Shown here: in pieces, positions 12,823-24,033 of the stretch
Position numbering within the stretch: position 1 is the stretch's first letter
Layout of the letters: each line of letters begins with the position of its first letter
Source of the DNA: Tomocerus qinae
Taxonomy: Eukaryota; Arthropoda; Collembola; Entomobryomorpha; Tomoceridae
Assembly (NCBI GenBank): GCA_020055645.1
Contig: CM034546.1
Span: 74,400,001 to 74,464,000 of the forward strand
Direction: 5' to 3'
DNA length: 64,000 nt
Made by a program: the position numbers and the translations under genes
Notes under the pieces: generated by a model
The model's database searches: none
What the model saw: only the letters and a program-made list of their open reading frames with translations
Told to the model about the DNA's origin: nothing

Positions 12823-14456
12823 ACTATCAGTGGGAGACTTATAGGCCAATCTGGCTATAAAATAGTCAGAAATAACTATACGCAAATATAGACAGCTCTG
12901 ACTGTATATATAGGCATTTCTGACTGCAGGTTGTACTGGGCCTATGTATTGAAACTGTGCATATAGTTACTTTTGATTATACTTTTAGTTTTTCGCCTGT
13001 GCACACTAGTAAATATCGGTTGATTTACATGTAAAGTATACCATAAAAAAGAGAAAAAAATTTCGGTCAGAATATCCGTTGGGTTTGTTTATATTATGCC
13101 TAGGTACCGTACAACAGGGAAAAGAATGAATCGGCAGTCACTCCTGTGTTAAATAAACGCGATTAAAAGATAATGGTAGTCTGTATCTATATGTGTCATT
13201 AATAAATGCACGTAAATGCATTACATAATAAATACATCTAATTTTAAGATTTTATGATTCGTTTTCTCATACAGAATACAGATGCAAACTACAATATCAT
13301 GAAAGATGTAGCTGTTTAAATTTTCAGCTCGTCTTCGGTAAAATCCTTTGTAAAAATAATAAAATTAATTTTATCAACCAAAATTTTGAATTGAAAAAAT
13401 TGTTTTGGTGTAGTATTAGTAAACTTAGAGCATTTTCGCCCTTATTGGGCGAAAATTTTTAAAGTTTATACAATTTTTTTCTTTTAGGATGAGAATTTTT
13501 TAAGTCCATACAATTTTCCCTTGTTATTTTTTAAAAATTTAATTTTTAATTTTTTTTCTATTTACTTATTTATATGGGCATCTTCAATAGTTACATAATA
13601 ATTTTCTTGCATGCTGGCAGTTGACAGACAGACAGCAGCGTCGTACGTATAGTATTTTGATCATATAGTCAGAAATGTCTATGTGTACAGTCAGAGCTGA
13701 CTATATTTTGGTATAGTTATTTCTGACTATTTTATAGCCAGATTGGCCTATAAGTCTCCCACTGACTATAACTTTAGCTGGTGAACGACACCTTACATAA
13801 GCATATTTTGACGAAAAATAAAATTTGACCTCTGACATCTTGTGGAGGTCAGCAATTTTGAAATATTTTTTTCCTCTATAAAGCATAACTTTATAAGGGC
13901 TTTATTTTTAATCGGGCAGAATTTTTATGAAACAATTCCTTATATGAAAAACTGCCTATTTCGAAATTTTTTTCGTAATTTTGAAAGGGAAGAAATTCGA
14001 ATTTTTCACAAATTCAAAAAACACCCCGAGATACCGCGATTGTTGACTTCTGTTCCAAGTTTCATCCAAATCGGACCGGTAGTTTCGGATCTATTTCATA
14101 TTCCGATTTTTTGGTGTTATTTCACATAGGCCCTGAAATACTGAAAAATGAATTCTTTTCACCAAAGATGTCAGTTAACAATAAAAAAGTGCACAGAAAA
14201 ACAGAACTAAAAATGTGCACTGAAGACCTACTTTTTTTCATTTTCCTATTTCAAATAATTTCTGTCTATATGGCGTTTAGGCTATTCCGTAATCCGTACA
14301 CAAAACAATAAATGGCTATAGGCTATATTGTTCCTTAGGGGACGATTAATTATGACGTAAAAATTAGATATGTAGGTATAGGTAGGCAGAGATAAACCCT
14401 GCATAGATTTTCGGCCTATGACCCTTACATGTTAAATCCCTATGCATGAGTGATCG

Positions 14457-14558
14457 CAATTAATGTTTTCAATGGTGTACCCCAACTCATACCTTCATGT
14501 GCTAAATTTAGTACATAGAGGTATGCGTTGGGGTACATTATCGAAAACATTAATTCCC
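14457..14558. mobile_element. Short MITE, TAATGTTTTCGAT family
   Basis: Inverted ends TAATGTTTTCAATGGTGTACC and GGTACATTATCGAAAACATTA enclose about 60 bases with a further inverted GGTATG/CATACC pair. The same ends occur at 32705-32873 around a different interior. Both are followed by ATT, so the duplication may be ATT or TA-like; it cannot be settled by eye. Confidence 0.7.
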
Positions 14559-14668
14559 AAATGCCCCATACGGTAGATTCAACATTTTGTATTGCCGCGG
14601 CTTGAGATATTCCTTGAATTTGATCAGAAGTCATCTACACGGACAGGCGGACAATTTATATTATTATT

Positions 14669-14737
14669 ATAAGTCCAAGTCAACAAGAAAATCAAAGTCC
14701 AAGTCAACAAGAAAATCAAAGTCCAAGTCCAAACTTC
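14669..14737. repeat. 24-bp tandem repeat
   Basis: Nearly three copies of AGTCCAAGTCAACAAGAAAA plus TCAA lie in the upstream region of the thiolase gene. No regulatory role is evident. Confidence 0.85.
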
Positions 14738-15185
14738 AAAGTACCACGCCACACCGTAAGCTGTATATCTGCCAACATACACATTCATATAATAGCCAAT
14801 GCAAAATACCAAAGTACAAATTGTTGATTGTGTGTATATTTATGTCACATTGTGGATGTCCTTGTGCATGGTACGTAAGTTACATAATTTATTTGTATTA
14901 TAGAAGACATTAAATAAGCTGTTTGATATATAGCTATATAGACCATAGACTAGCTAATATATGATATAGCATTTTAAATAAACCTGACAGCAAACATATA
15001 GAGACAGTAAAACTGTTTCTGTGGTTGACGTAAATCAGCAGAGCCCTCGAGTTGAAGTGGAATATTCATTAATTGCACTTAAATTCAGAACATTAGAATT
15101 AATTTTGATTCAACGGCTTGTTGGTGATCATAGTGTGACGAAAAAAGAAAGATACAAAAATCCGTAAAGACGAATTACTAAAAAA

Positions 15186-18100
15186 ATGGCTTCTGCTACA
15201 AAAGGTAAACTCATAATTTTTATTTAATTTGGTTGTTGGTTAAGTAATAAGACTTTTAGGACATCATTAAGGAGGATTTTTATTTCATTTAATACACCAT
15301 ACACAGGTATTTTTATTGTTGCTGCCAAAAGGACTCCTTTTGGTACTTTCGGAGGAAAGCTAGCAGATAAAACATGTGTGGATTTGGCTGAAGTCGCTTC
15401 TAAAGCTGCTCTTACCGCTGGAAATGTTGATCCGAAAATTGTTGATTCAGTTGTCATCGGAAATGTCATTAGTGTAAGTTTTTCAGTACAGTTTATTAAT
15501 GATCAATTATCTTCAGACGCTTCTGAATTTTTTTACAATCCAGTTTTTTATTTTAGTCCAGTTCCCCAGACGCAACGTATATCTCCAGACACGTTCTACT
15601 CCGTTGTGGTATCCCAATTGACCGACCGGCACTTACAATCAATCGTTTATGTGGATCCGGGTTCCAGGCAGTTGTCAACGGTGCCCATGTTAGTTATTTT
15701 TTAATATTTTATTTACCTAAAAATTGAATTAAAATTAACTTGACGGATCAGGGGCGCGTGGTGGTAAATCTCGGAAAAATCGAACTAAGTATCTGTTTTA
15801 ACTTACCCAACTTTTGACTTTCCTGGTTTACAATTTCGAATATTTTTTATTTAAGTCTAAAACTTTTTTGTCAAATAAGAATTATACTCTGACTTTTTAA
15901 ATAAATATGACAAGCAACTACTAACTTACCTAACTTGCGCAGCTCTAAACCAACAGTCAACAGTAGGAACCCGATATTTGGATATAATAAATTTTCTATG
16001 ATTTATAGAAAAAGTTTTGAAGAAAGTTATTCTTAAACAGTTTAATTAGCTATAAGATTTACGGCTTTATGAACAGGTTAAACAACAGTGATATTAACGA
16101 ATTTGAACATTAATAGGACATTTTGATGGGAGATTCAAAAGTAGTACTGACTGGAGGAAGTGATAACATGAGCCAAGCACCTTTCAATGTCAGAAACGTC
16201 CGTTTTGGAACTAGATTGGGTGTGGACTATAAGGTAGTTTTTATTTTTATCTTTCTTATTTTTTTGTAGTTTTTTCCTAAGATAATTATTTGCTTTGGTT
16301 TAAGATTATCACATGTAACCGACAGCCAAACAACATTTTGAATATCAATTAGGATCTAATATTTTTTAGATTTGGAAACCTAAACCATTTCTACTTTGGT
16401 TTGGGTGGTTTCATTCAACCAAAAAGCCTTACGCTTCAATTTGTTTAATAGCCAAGATTCTTAAATCAAATGTTAGTAGAATTCATCCAAAGCTAGCCAT
16501 TTGTATATCAGAATTATTTGTATTTGTTAACTGATAAAAAGTACTAAGCCCGGATACTGTAAAGATTGAATTTTATTAGATGTATTTGTGTACACACGGT
16601 CCCAACCTCAAATAGGCGGCCGTTTTGGGAAGCTGTTGAATTTTATTAATAATAACATTTATTTTTTATTACAGTTGGAGGATGCTCTTTGGCAGGTACT
16701 ACAACCAAATTACAATTGTACAGTTCGAGTTGTAATGAAAGGACTTTTAAATTAAGGAAAATGCTAAGCTAACTAATACATACATTTTGGTTTCAGTCTC
16801 TTACAGATGCTCACACTAAAACGCCAATGGGCATTACAGCCGGTAAGCTCAATTTTAGTTTTGTGTCTGATAATTTTTCATAAACTAAGTGGTTTAATGT
16901 TTCAAAAGTCAGTGGAGGAATCCGCCATCTCTAGCAACAACAACGCGATTTGAATGTGTAAAACGGTTCATTCCAAAAGTATGAAAATTGTGACAATTAT
17001 TTTTTACTTTAAAGAAAACCTTGTTGCTGAAACTTACAGATACAAAGTCTTCACAGAATTATTGATATTTCGGCCAAACTTCACTGATTGGCTGATTAAA
17101 AAAATATTAGTATCATGAATTATTTTGCCCATGCCCGCTTTTATTTCGATTTCGAAAAATAAAAGTTTGTAAACGACCATATATTATGCTTACCTAGTAT
17201 TGTTTAGGAAGACATAATATGGTAATTATTTATTGTTGTAATATTATGTTACGTATCAACACTATTTTTATGTTGTTAGAAAACTTGGCAGAGAAATACG
17301 CAATTAGTCGGGAAGAAGTGGACCAATTTGCCTTATCTTCTCAGCAACGCTGGGCGGCGGCCAACGAGGCCAAGAGGTTTGATGCTGAAATGGCTCCCCT
17401 CAAAGTCAAAGTGAAGCGTGAGGAAGTATTAATGACAGCTGACGAACATCCAAAACCGAAAACAACTCTCGAGACTTTGGCCAAACTGCCAACTGTATTC
17501 AAGAAAAACGGAACTGTCACCGCAGGAACTGCCAGTGTCAGTAAAAACTCTGTTTTTAATTATGAAACTATACTTATGTAATAAATGTAATAAAGTACTG
17601 AAAATATACATTTAGGGAATTTGTGACGGAGCTGGTGCAGTAATTTTAGCAAGTGAAGCTGCTCTTAAGGAATACAACTTAAAGGTACACAGCTACAATA
17701 TTTTATTTTATTACAAACGAATCCAATTTTCTGTACCAATAAAATATATATTTTTAATTTATTTTAGCCGTTAGCTCGTTTAGTCGGTTACGGAATCGCG
17801 GGGGTTGAACCAACAATTATGGGCATTGGTCCAGTTCCAGCTATTAATAAGCTTCTGAAAATCACAGGTCTCTCTCTAAACGACATCGACCTTGTTGAGG
17901 TAAGAAATCACATAACTATACCAAATGTGATTCGGAAATTAGGTTATTTTCTGAGTTGTGCGTAATCAAAAACATTTTTACAAAACAGATAAACGAAGCT
18001 TTCGCCCCACAAACTTTGGCATGTGCTAAGGAATTGAAGTTAGACTTGGGAAAACTAAACGTCAACGGAGGAGCCATTGCTTTGGGCCACCCGTTGGCTG

Positions 18101-18297
18101 CCTCTGGCTCCCGCATCACCGCCCATCTTGTCCACGAACTCCAGTATGTATTTTTTCATTTTATTAACTTATTGAAACTTCAGGCAAGATTCAATTTTTT
18201 TCCTTTTTCTTTCAGGCGCCGTGGTGGAAAGTACGCCATTGGATCAGCTTGCATTGGAGGAGGTCAAGGAATTGCTCTACTTCTGCAAGCCGTTTAA
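15186..18297 (+). CDS. yip2: Mitochondrial-type 3-ketoacyl-CoA thiolase (ACAA2/yip2), 11 exons
   Basis: This enzyme cleaves 3-ketoacyl-CoA with CoA to release acetyl-CoA, the last step of fatty-acid beta-oxidation. Exons: 15186-15204, 15307-15473, 15557-15688, 16117-16233, 16675-16695, 16797-16842, 17280-17536, 17616-17684, 17768-17899, 17989-18143, 18216-18297. They total 1197 nt, or 398 residues plus TAA, against about 397 in human ACAA2. Motifs are complete: [13 protein letters not shown] at the N-terminus, NRLCGSGFQ with the nucleophile Cys94, [14 protein letters not shown] at 322-325, GHP with His354, and CIGGGQG with Cys384. The start ATGGCT follows AAAAA and is the only ATG before the conserved start. 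Oddities: a 21-nt exon 5 (LEDALWQ), a GTCAGT donor after exon 7, and AAS in place of the usual GAS/GGS after GHPL. The signal is expected to be an uncleaved N-terminus, as in ACAA2. The symbol follows the Drosophila orthologue. Confidence 0.95.
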
Positions 18298-19372
18298 TTT
18301 AGTGAACGGGTGCTAAGTGGAAGGAAACAATCATATAAAAGTTCTTCAAAAACTATCTTTGTAATCCGAAATTTGAAATAAGATTGAAAATAATATTATT
18401 ATTCGTGAACACAAAATTGATTACAGTTTTGATTTCGTAAAACAATATAATATAAGATTTGCAAATTACAATTTTACAATATTAGATTTAATTTCCACAT
18501 TTTTCCCAATTGCTATATTATTATATAACTTTTTTTGAATCTTTGAAAATTGTTGCGAATTAATTCGTTAGCTACAAACAACTATTTAACAAACAATTAA
18601 TAATAATTACTAAATGCACAGCCCGGGTTTACATGTATTATATTACGTACTTTGACAGTATGATGGGTACACACTTTGTATAAAAATTTAAAAAATCGAT
18701 ATTGGATTTAGACGTAGACATTTTAACATTTCAATTACAACAGATTGCAATTAAACTAATTGTTAATTTTAAAAATGAAAGATATTGTAAACAAATGTCA
18801 CATTAAATAGTATTATATTCTTAAAATTTAATTCCGCTGGACAACTATAATTACACGTGTTACACCAAAAACAGCTGGACTAGATTATAATATTTTAGAT
18901 ATCTAAACATTACAAATTACAATATTTCAAGTAATAAATTTTTTCTATACTTGAATAATGAAAAATACAAAATGAAACTTGTCGCTCAGGATGCCATATA
19001 ATGGCTGATGTCAGTTACGATAACATGACTTCAATTATAATTGTAACGTTTACGACCTCTAGTCTTAACTTCCGATCCCTAAAAAACTTTTGTCCATGTA
19101 CTAACCTAACAAGACGTAATTATTATTTGGTAGACTTAAGGTAAAAAATATTAAAGCTGATTATATTGTATATGCATAAAAGGTTCAGATTTTTAAACAG
19201 GATATTTAAATTTCTCATAACTTCCTTGGTAATCGATATATCTTCGGTAAGCAATAAACTTTCATGGTTGTACAAAACAGTAAATACAGATCTATCCCTC
19301 TGATCTCTCTACTCTCTATATGTAATTAAAAATATATTATATCTCCATAGGAGAAGCATGAAGATTGCTATT
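18298..19372. other. Convergent intergenic region
   Basis: This AT-rich region of about 1.07 kb lies between the thiolase stop and the stop of zinc-finger gene A, which are transcribed towards each other. It must contain both 3' ends. A + strand AATAAA-like string occurs near 18933 but is far from the thiolase stop, so neither poly(A) site is assigned. Confidence 0.6.
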
Positions 19373-22277
19373 TTATTTTTGAAAAAACGGCGAATGTACT
19401 CTTTCGTGTTGCTTGAGACCATTTTGGCCATGAAATTGTTTGCCACAAATTGCACATGAATATTTTGGAGGTTCATTTACATGGGCGCTAAGTGTATGTT
19501 TTCTGCGTCTACTCGGATTTGCAAAGTGTATTCCACAGATTTCACAAGGGTAAGGTTTTTCCCCAGTATGAGTTCTCTCATGGGTTACAGCTTCACTTCT
19601 TTCTTCAAACCCTTTGCCACAAAATGAACAACGATGAGGTGCCGGTTCTCCCGTGTGTGTTCTGATGTGCCTTTTTAATGGAATCCGTTGTGCAAATCGA
19701 ACTGGACAAAATGAGCAAGCGTAATACTTTTCTCCCGTATGGGTTCTTTCGTGAGAAATTAAATTTTGTCTGAATACAAAAGTCATTTCACAATATCTAC
19801 ATGCGTAGGGTTTTTCTCCGCTATGAGACTTTTCGTGATATCTTAAAATGTTTGGTTTATAAAAGGATTTCCCACAAGTAGTACACAAAAATGGTTTTTC
19901 CCTCTTTTCTCCGCTGTGAATTTTCATATGCTCACGGAGACCTGTATTAGACGAAAAATTTTTGTTACAAATAGTACAATGATGTGGATTGTTTGTCTTA
20001 TGTATATTTTTATGTCCGCCTAAGCTCTTTTTGGTGCTAAATCCTTTCCCACAAGTTGAACATTTGAAAGGCTTTCCATCAGGGTCCTTGTGAATCATCA
20101 AATGATCTCTTAATAGGTAACTCTGAAGAAATACTTTTGGACAATATGGACACCTTTTTTCCTTGTGTGTCTGCAGATGAAGCTTCAATTCATCCGTAGT
20201 TGGAAATTCTGCTTCACAAACTCTACAATGACATGAGAGTTGCTCAGGCGAAGAAGATTTCTCTGATGACGACGACTCTGATGATGAAGACGATTTGTCA
20301 GATGAAGATTCATGATCAACTTCCCGTCCTACATTGTGTTGAATATCAAAGACTATACGATGACACTTATGGTTTAATATTGTATAGTAATTTTTGAAGG
20401 CTTGGTAACAAACACAACATTTTCTGTACTTTATTTCGTCGTCTTGGTGATTCTGAACGTGAGATTTAAATTTTTCTTCATCTAAAACTTGCTCGTTGCA
20501 GTATGGGCATGGCGGAGGGTGTGTTAGTAGATGCTTGTATGATTCTTGCTTGGTCGAACAACTTTTTGAGCACACCGGACAGTTTTCAAAATAGAACTTA
20601 AAATTCGCGTATTTCGGTAATGGAATGTTTACAATGCCGATGTCTTCATTTGATTTCTGACAAGAACTTTGCAAATTGAATTTGTCGACTGAAGATTTTT
20701 TCATTTTCCAGTGATCTTTTTTTAAAGAAATCTTTTTTTCGGAGGATTCCTCGTCGGAATCATCGTTTCTACATTTATCAAAATCATTAACTGGCGCATC
20801 TAAATTTTTCTCCGATTCATTGTCCACAGAAAATAAATCTTCTCTTTCTATTTTTACTTTCACCTGAGATGAAGGCCTAATGTCACATAAAATATCTAAA
20901 CAAACAAAAATAATTTCAATTAGTAACTTTTAATTTAACAATTCGACTATGAATTTTAAACTAAACTCACCCTGCATTATTAAAGTGCGTACAATTTCAG
21001 TTGGTTCATCTATGCTTTTAACATTTGCTAGTCGATTGCTATAATTGATTCCTGAAGTATTTATTTTATTTTCCATAGTTTTCTTTAGATGATTGATTCT
21101 GTACTCCAACAATTTCACTTGATCGCAAAGCTTTTTGGCTTCCTTAACCAATACTGAACAAGAGTCGCACCAATAAAGCCACGATGACGCCTTCCCATAC
21201 TTCTGCTGAAATTGGCAAAACGTCTCCTCAGGTATAACGAAGAGTTTTTTCAATAAAAACAAAACCAGCCTTTGTTTTAGTACGTCTTCCTTAAGTAAAA
21301 GTCCTGAAATGACAAAAGATTCTATTATTCACTTCGTTAAGCCTTTTTTTCTTACACGGCAATGTTTGGAAAAATTACGAAAATAGCTCCTAGCATGGAA
21401 AACGAAAATTTTGATGTTATTCCAATTTTTTAAACTTTTTAAATGGCATTCTTTTGTATGTATTTTTGTATTGCGAACAGTATTAACATCTAAAACAAAA
21501 CAATTATAACTCACTCGTGACAGCGACTTATAATTTCATATAATAAACAAATTATTTTTTCAGCCGATATTTTTTTAATTTTCAGTAATATCTACGATTT
21601 CTCAACCTCAACTACTCGCGACGCGACTGTGACTATAGACGTTTCCCACAATTCCAGGATAACACAGGCAGGTACTGTAGTCATTTCAATACCTATTAAT
21701 GTTAATTTAGTGACCGGTCACCAATTGTGGGAAACGTCTATTGCCTATTGACTCATCTGTATTAATTATGCTTATATGTATTATATTCCACGAATAACGA
21801 AACACTGAACCATTCACAATTTTTTGAAGTGTTGAAGATAAAAGTCCATATTCAATGTTAATAAGATAAAAGATCTATAATAATAATAATATCAAGAATC
21901 TAATAATCGATCTAATAATATCAAGAATCTAATAATCGATCTAATAATATTATCAAATCCACAATCAACAATTAATTGACAATTAACGATTGTAAGGATT
22001 AAAATTAAAAGTCTTCTAATCACTAGTGGTTAGTGGATAACTAATAAGAAGTACTAAGAGTTGTATAAATAGTTGCGTAGGTGGTAGGGATTTCCAAATT
22101 CGCTATAAGACTCATAATCCTACAATACAATCTTTAATTAAAAATAATTGGTACAAATATGAAATAATGAACAAAAATACCTTTCGGCGAAGGTTGTCTA
22201 TGACCATCCTCAGTAGTAGGCTGGTTGTCAATATAACATATGAAACATCTCTCGATCAAAAAATTATCAAAATTCAT
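19373..22277 (-). CDS. ZAD-like C2H2 zinc-finger protein, gene A (650 aa)
   Basis: This is a predicted nuclear DNA-binding protein. Exons on the minus strand are 22277-22181, 21303-20971 and 20895-19373 (1953 nt, closing at TAA). Exon 1 gives MNFDNFLIERCFICY. Exon 2 gives the second pair WLYWCDSC and a heptad-like helix (VKLLEYRINHLKKTMENKI). Together they form a ZAD-like four-cysteine module over about residues 11-110, a domain known for dimerisation. Exon 3 has an acidic linker, three N-terminal fingers (CPVC; PPPCPYC; a C2HC finger ending NHKC), a Ser/Glu-rich stretch (about 343-366), then ten C2H2 fingers to the C-terminus. Most linkers are TGEKPY-like; one is TGEPAPHRC. Both introns are phase 1. 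The start is the ATG just before the first CxxC. Targets cannot be read from the sequence. Confidence 0.9.
21636..21740. mobile_element. 105-bp MITE in intron 1 of gene A
   Basis: Ends TAGACGTTTCCCACAATT and AATTGTGGGAAACGTCTA form inverted repeats. The interior has the 12-bp palindrome GTGACCGGTCAC. A second copy, in the opposite orientation, lies at 26448-26552 in intron 1 of gene B. Confidence 0.85.
21881..21960. repeat. 31-bp tandem repeat, two and a half copies
   Basis: Copies of TATCAAGAATCTAATAATCG plus ATCTAATAA lie in intron 1 of gene A. It is a simple local duplication. Confidence 0.85.
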
Positions 22278-24033
22278 TTTCAACAAATTCTTCAAACAAA
22301 TGGCTGCTGTGCTGATTCAGGTTTGCTGTTATAGCTTAAAAATATTATTTAGTTTACATTTTACATCACTACTGACACTGACATGTCTCATGTCTCATGA
22401 CAGTAATTTTTAAATTTTATTTTGGAGCTTGATTTCTTTAGCCCACAATTTAAATTCGTTGATGTTCGCGCTTTCCAATAGCCCCAATAAAAAAAACGCC
22501 AACAATAATAATATAATGTTGCGAATTTAAATGGTATTATAAGGTTACAGAAAACGTATTATTCTTATTTAGTCTGAAGTATGTATTAAGGTTTAATGGG
22601 TATTTTTAAAACATAACTTGACAGCAACATTTATCAGTCATCTTCATCTCCAAACTGACTTTATCTGTGTATCTCTATAACATTATACAGTCAATGAGTC
22701 AATGAAGAAATCGGAGAGTTTCAAAACTTTCAAAGACTTCTGCAGTTAGATAGCTCGGGATGGTGAATTTAGGCAGCGGGATATTGTCGCCCTAGTTGTC
22801 CCGTTGTCCTCTCCTACGTTTCATCTAGTTTGGTCACTTAACCTTTTATCTTGCCAACGTTCTTCCCTTTTCCGTCGTTGTCCCCTATTGTACCCAGCAT
22901 CCTCTTGCCTCTTACCTAATAATCTATTACCCAAATTCCGTTGCCCATAATTGGGGTCAAGACTGTGAGGGGCTCATAAGGAGAGAATGCCCCCGCCCTA
23001 AACATCCAAGAAAAATATTTTTTTCTCCCATTACCCTAAACTTTCGCTTTTCATGCGATTTTATGTGATTTTAGGCCATTTCTGCTTCATTTTCGACAGA
23101 AAGAACCTGAATTTAAATGGCTTATTGGTGTTGTATTTGTATGTTGCATAAATATAATTTTTTATTGATTTATCTTTAACCTTTGCATTATACTTCGCAT
23201 CTCCTGGCTCAAAGTTCATAGTTCAAGCCAAGCCATAAACAACTTTCAGTACGAACCCTAGCCCCCAACTGGATACGTGCTTGATATGTGGATGAACTAA
23301 ACTACAATAATAACTTCAATTTTACTCTTAATATATTAAAGTAAATCTTGCAAATTGGACATTTATAATACTTGAAATGTAAACTTCATTGTATTGATTT
23401 GAACGCACGTTTTGTGAAAAGTATAAAGCATTCGTGCATTAGTCCAATATACAATTTTTAAGAACTGTAATGTTGACTGGAACAAGATCAATCATATTAT
23501 ACGCAAATGTCATATACATTTATGAACAAGTTAATTTACATATGAGTTTTATATATTTATAAGCGTCCTAGTCTTCATTCTACAAGCGAAAAATTCAGTC
23601 GCTTCTGGTCATTTAGTGGTAATCCGGGTAGTATAAATTTGTATATATGTAAATATTATGCTAGCAATGCAATGCATAGTTTATAGTGCAGTAGTCAGAT
23701 ATTTTATTATACCATCCTAGTTAATAATTTTTTGTTAAATATATTTTTATCGTTATTTCATGTTCACTGTAACTAGAAAAATAATTTTTTAAGAATGATT
23801 TGAAACCAGTAAATACGTTATAATAGTCGAATATAATAGCTTCAGTGTAATATTTATTTTGCACGCAAACCACTTAACACTTTCCAATATAATTGATTGA
23901 TTTTATGGCATTATATTAGTTTAAGTTTTGTCCAAACACGGTGATACTAGTTTACACATATTTGACCCAACAGAATTCACACAGTGATTGATTGATAGGT
24001 ATTATTTTCTGCGTTAAGCTATTTTAGAGTTTA
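22278..24033. other. Intergenic region between genes A and B
   Basis: This 1.76 kb stretch must contain the promoter of A and the 3' end of B. A lone transposon end CTGGATACGTGCTTG lies at 23269-23283, of the same family as the MITE at 26247-26360; its partner end is not found. I see no gene or recognisable promoter element. Confidence 0.55.

Larger units (their letters stand above)
11299..14315. mobile_element. Large inverted-repeat transposon carrying two nested insertions
   Basis: The outer arm 11299-11866 matches the reverse complement of about 13763-14315. The arm continues as 12829-12925 against 13668-13762, so the original terminal repeat was about 650 bp. The left arm is cut by another element at 11867-12822. 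The core between the arms (about 12926-13667) holds no open frame. Outer ends read CCATTTTTCGTTTTGTGTAC and GTACACAAAACAATAAATGG; no target duplication could be read. The superfamily is not identified. Reading frames that appear identical on opposite strands here are only the mirrored arms. Confidence 0.85.

Noticed and set aside
11504-14129. Two identical reading frames (MKNCLFRNFFRNFE...) on opposite strands
   Set aside because: They lie in mirrored arms of the inverted repeat; identity is due to the palindrome, not coding conservation.
14587-14913. Lys/Ser-rich frame before the thiolase gene
   Set aside because: Produced by the 24-bp tandem repeat; no other coding sign.
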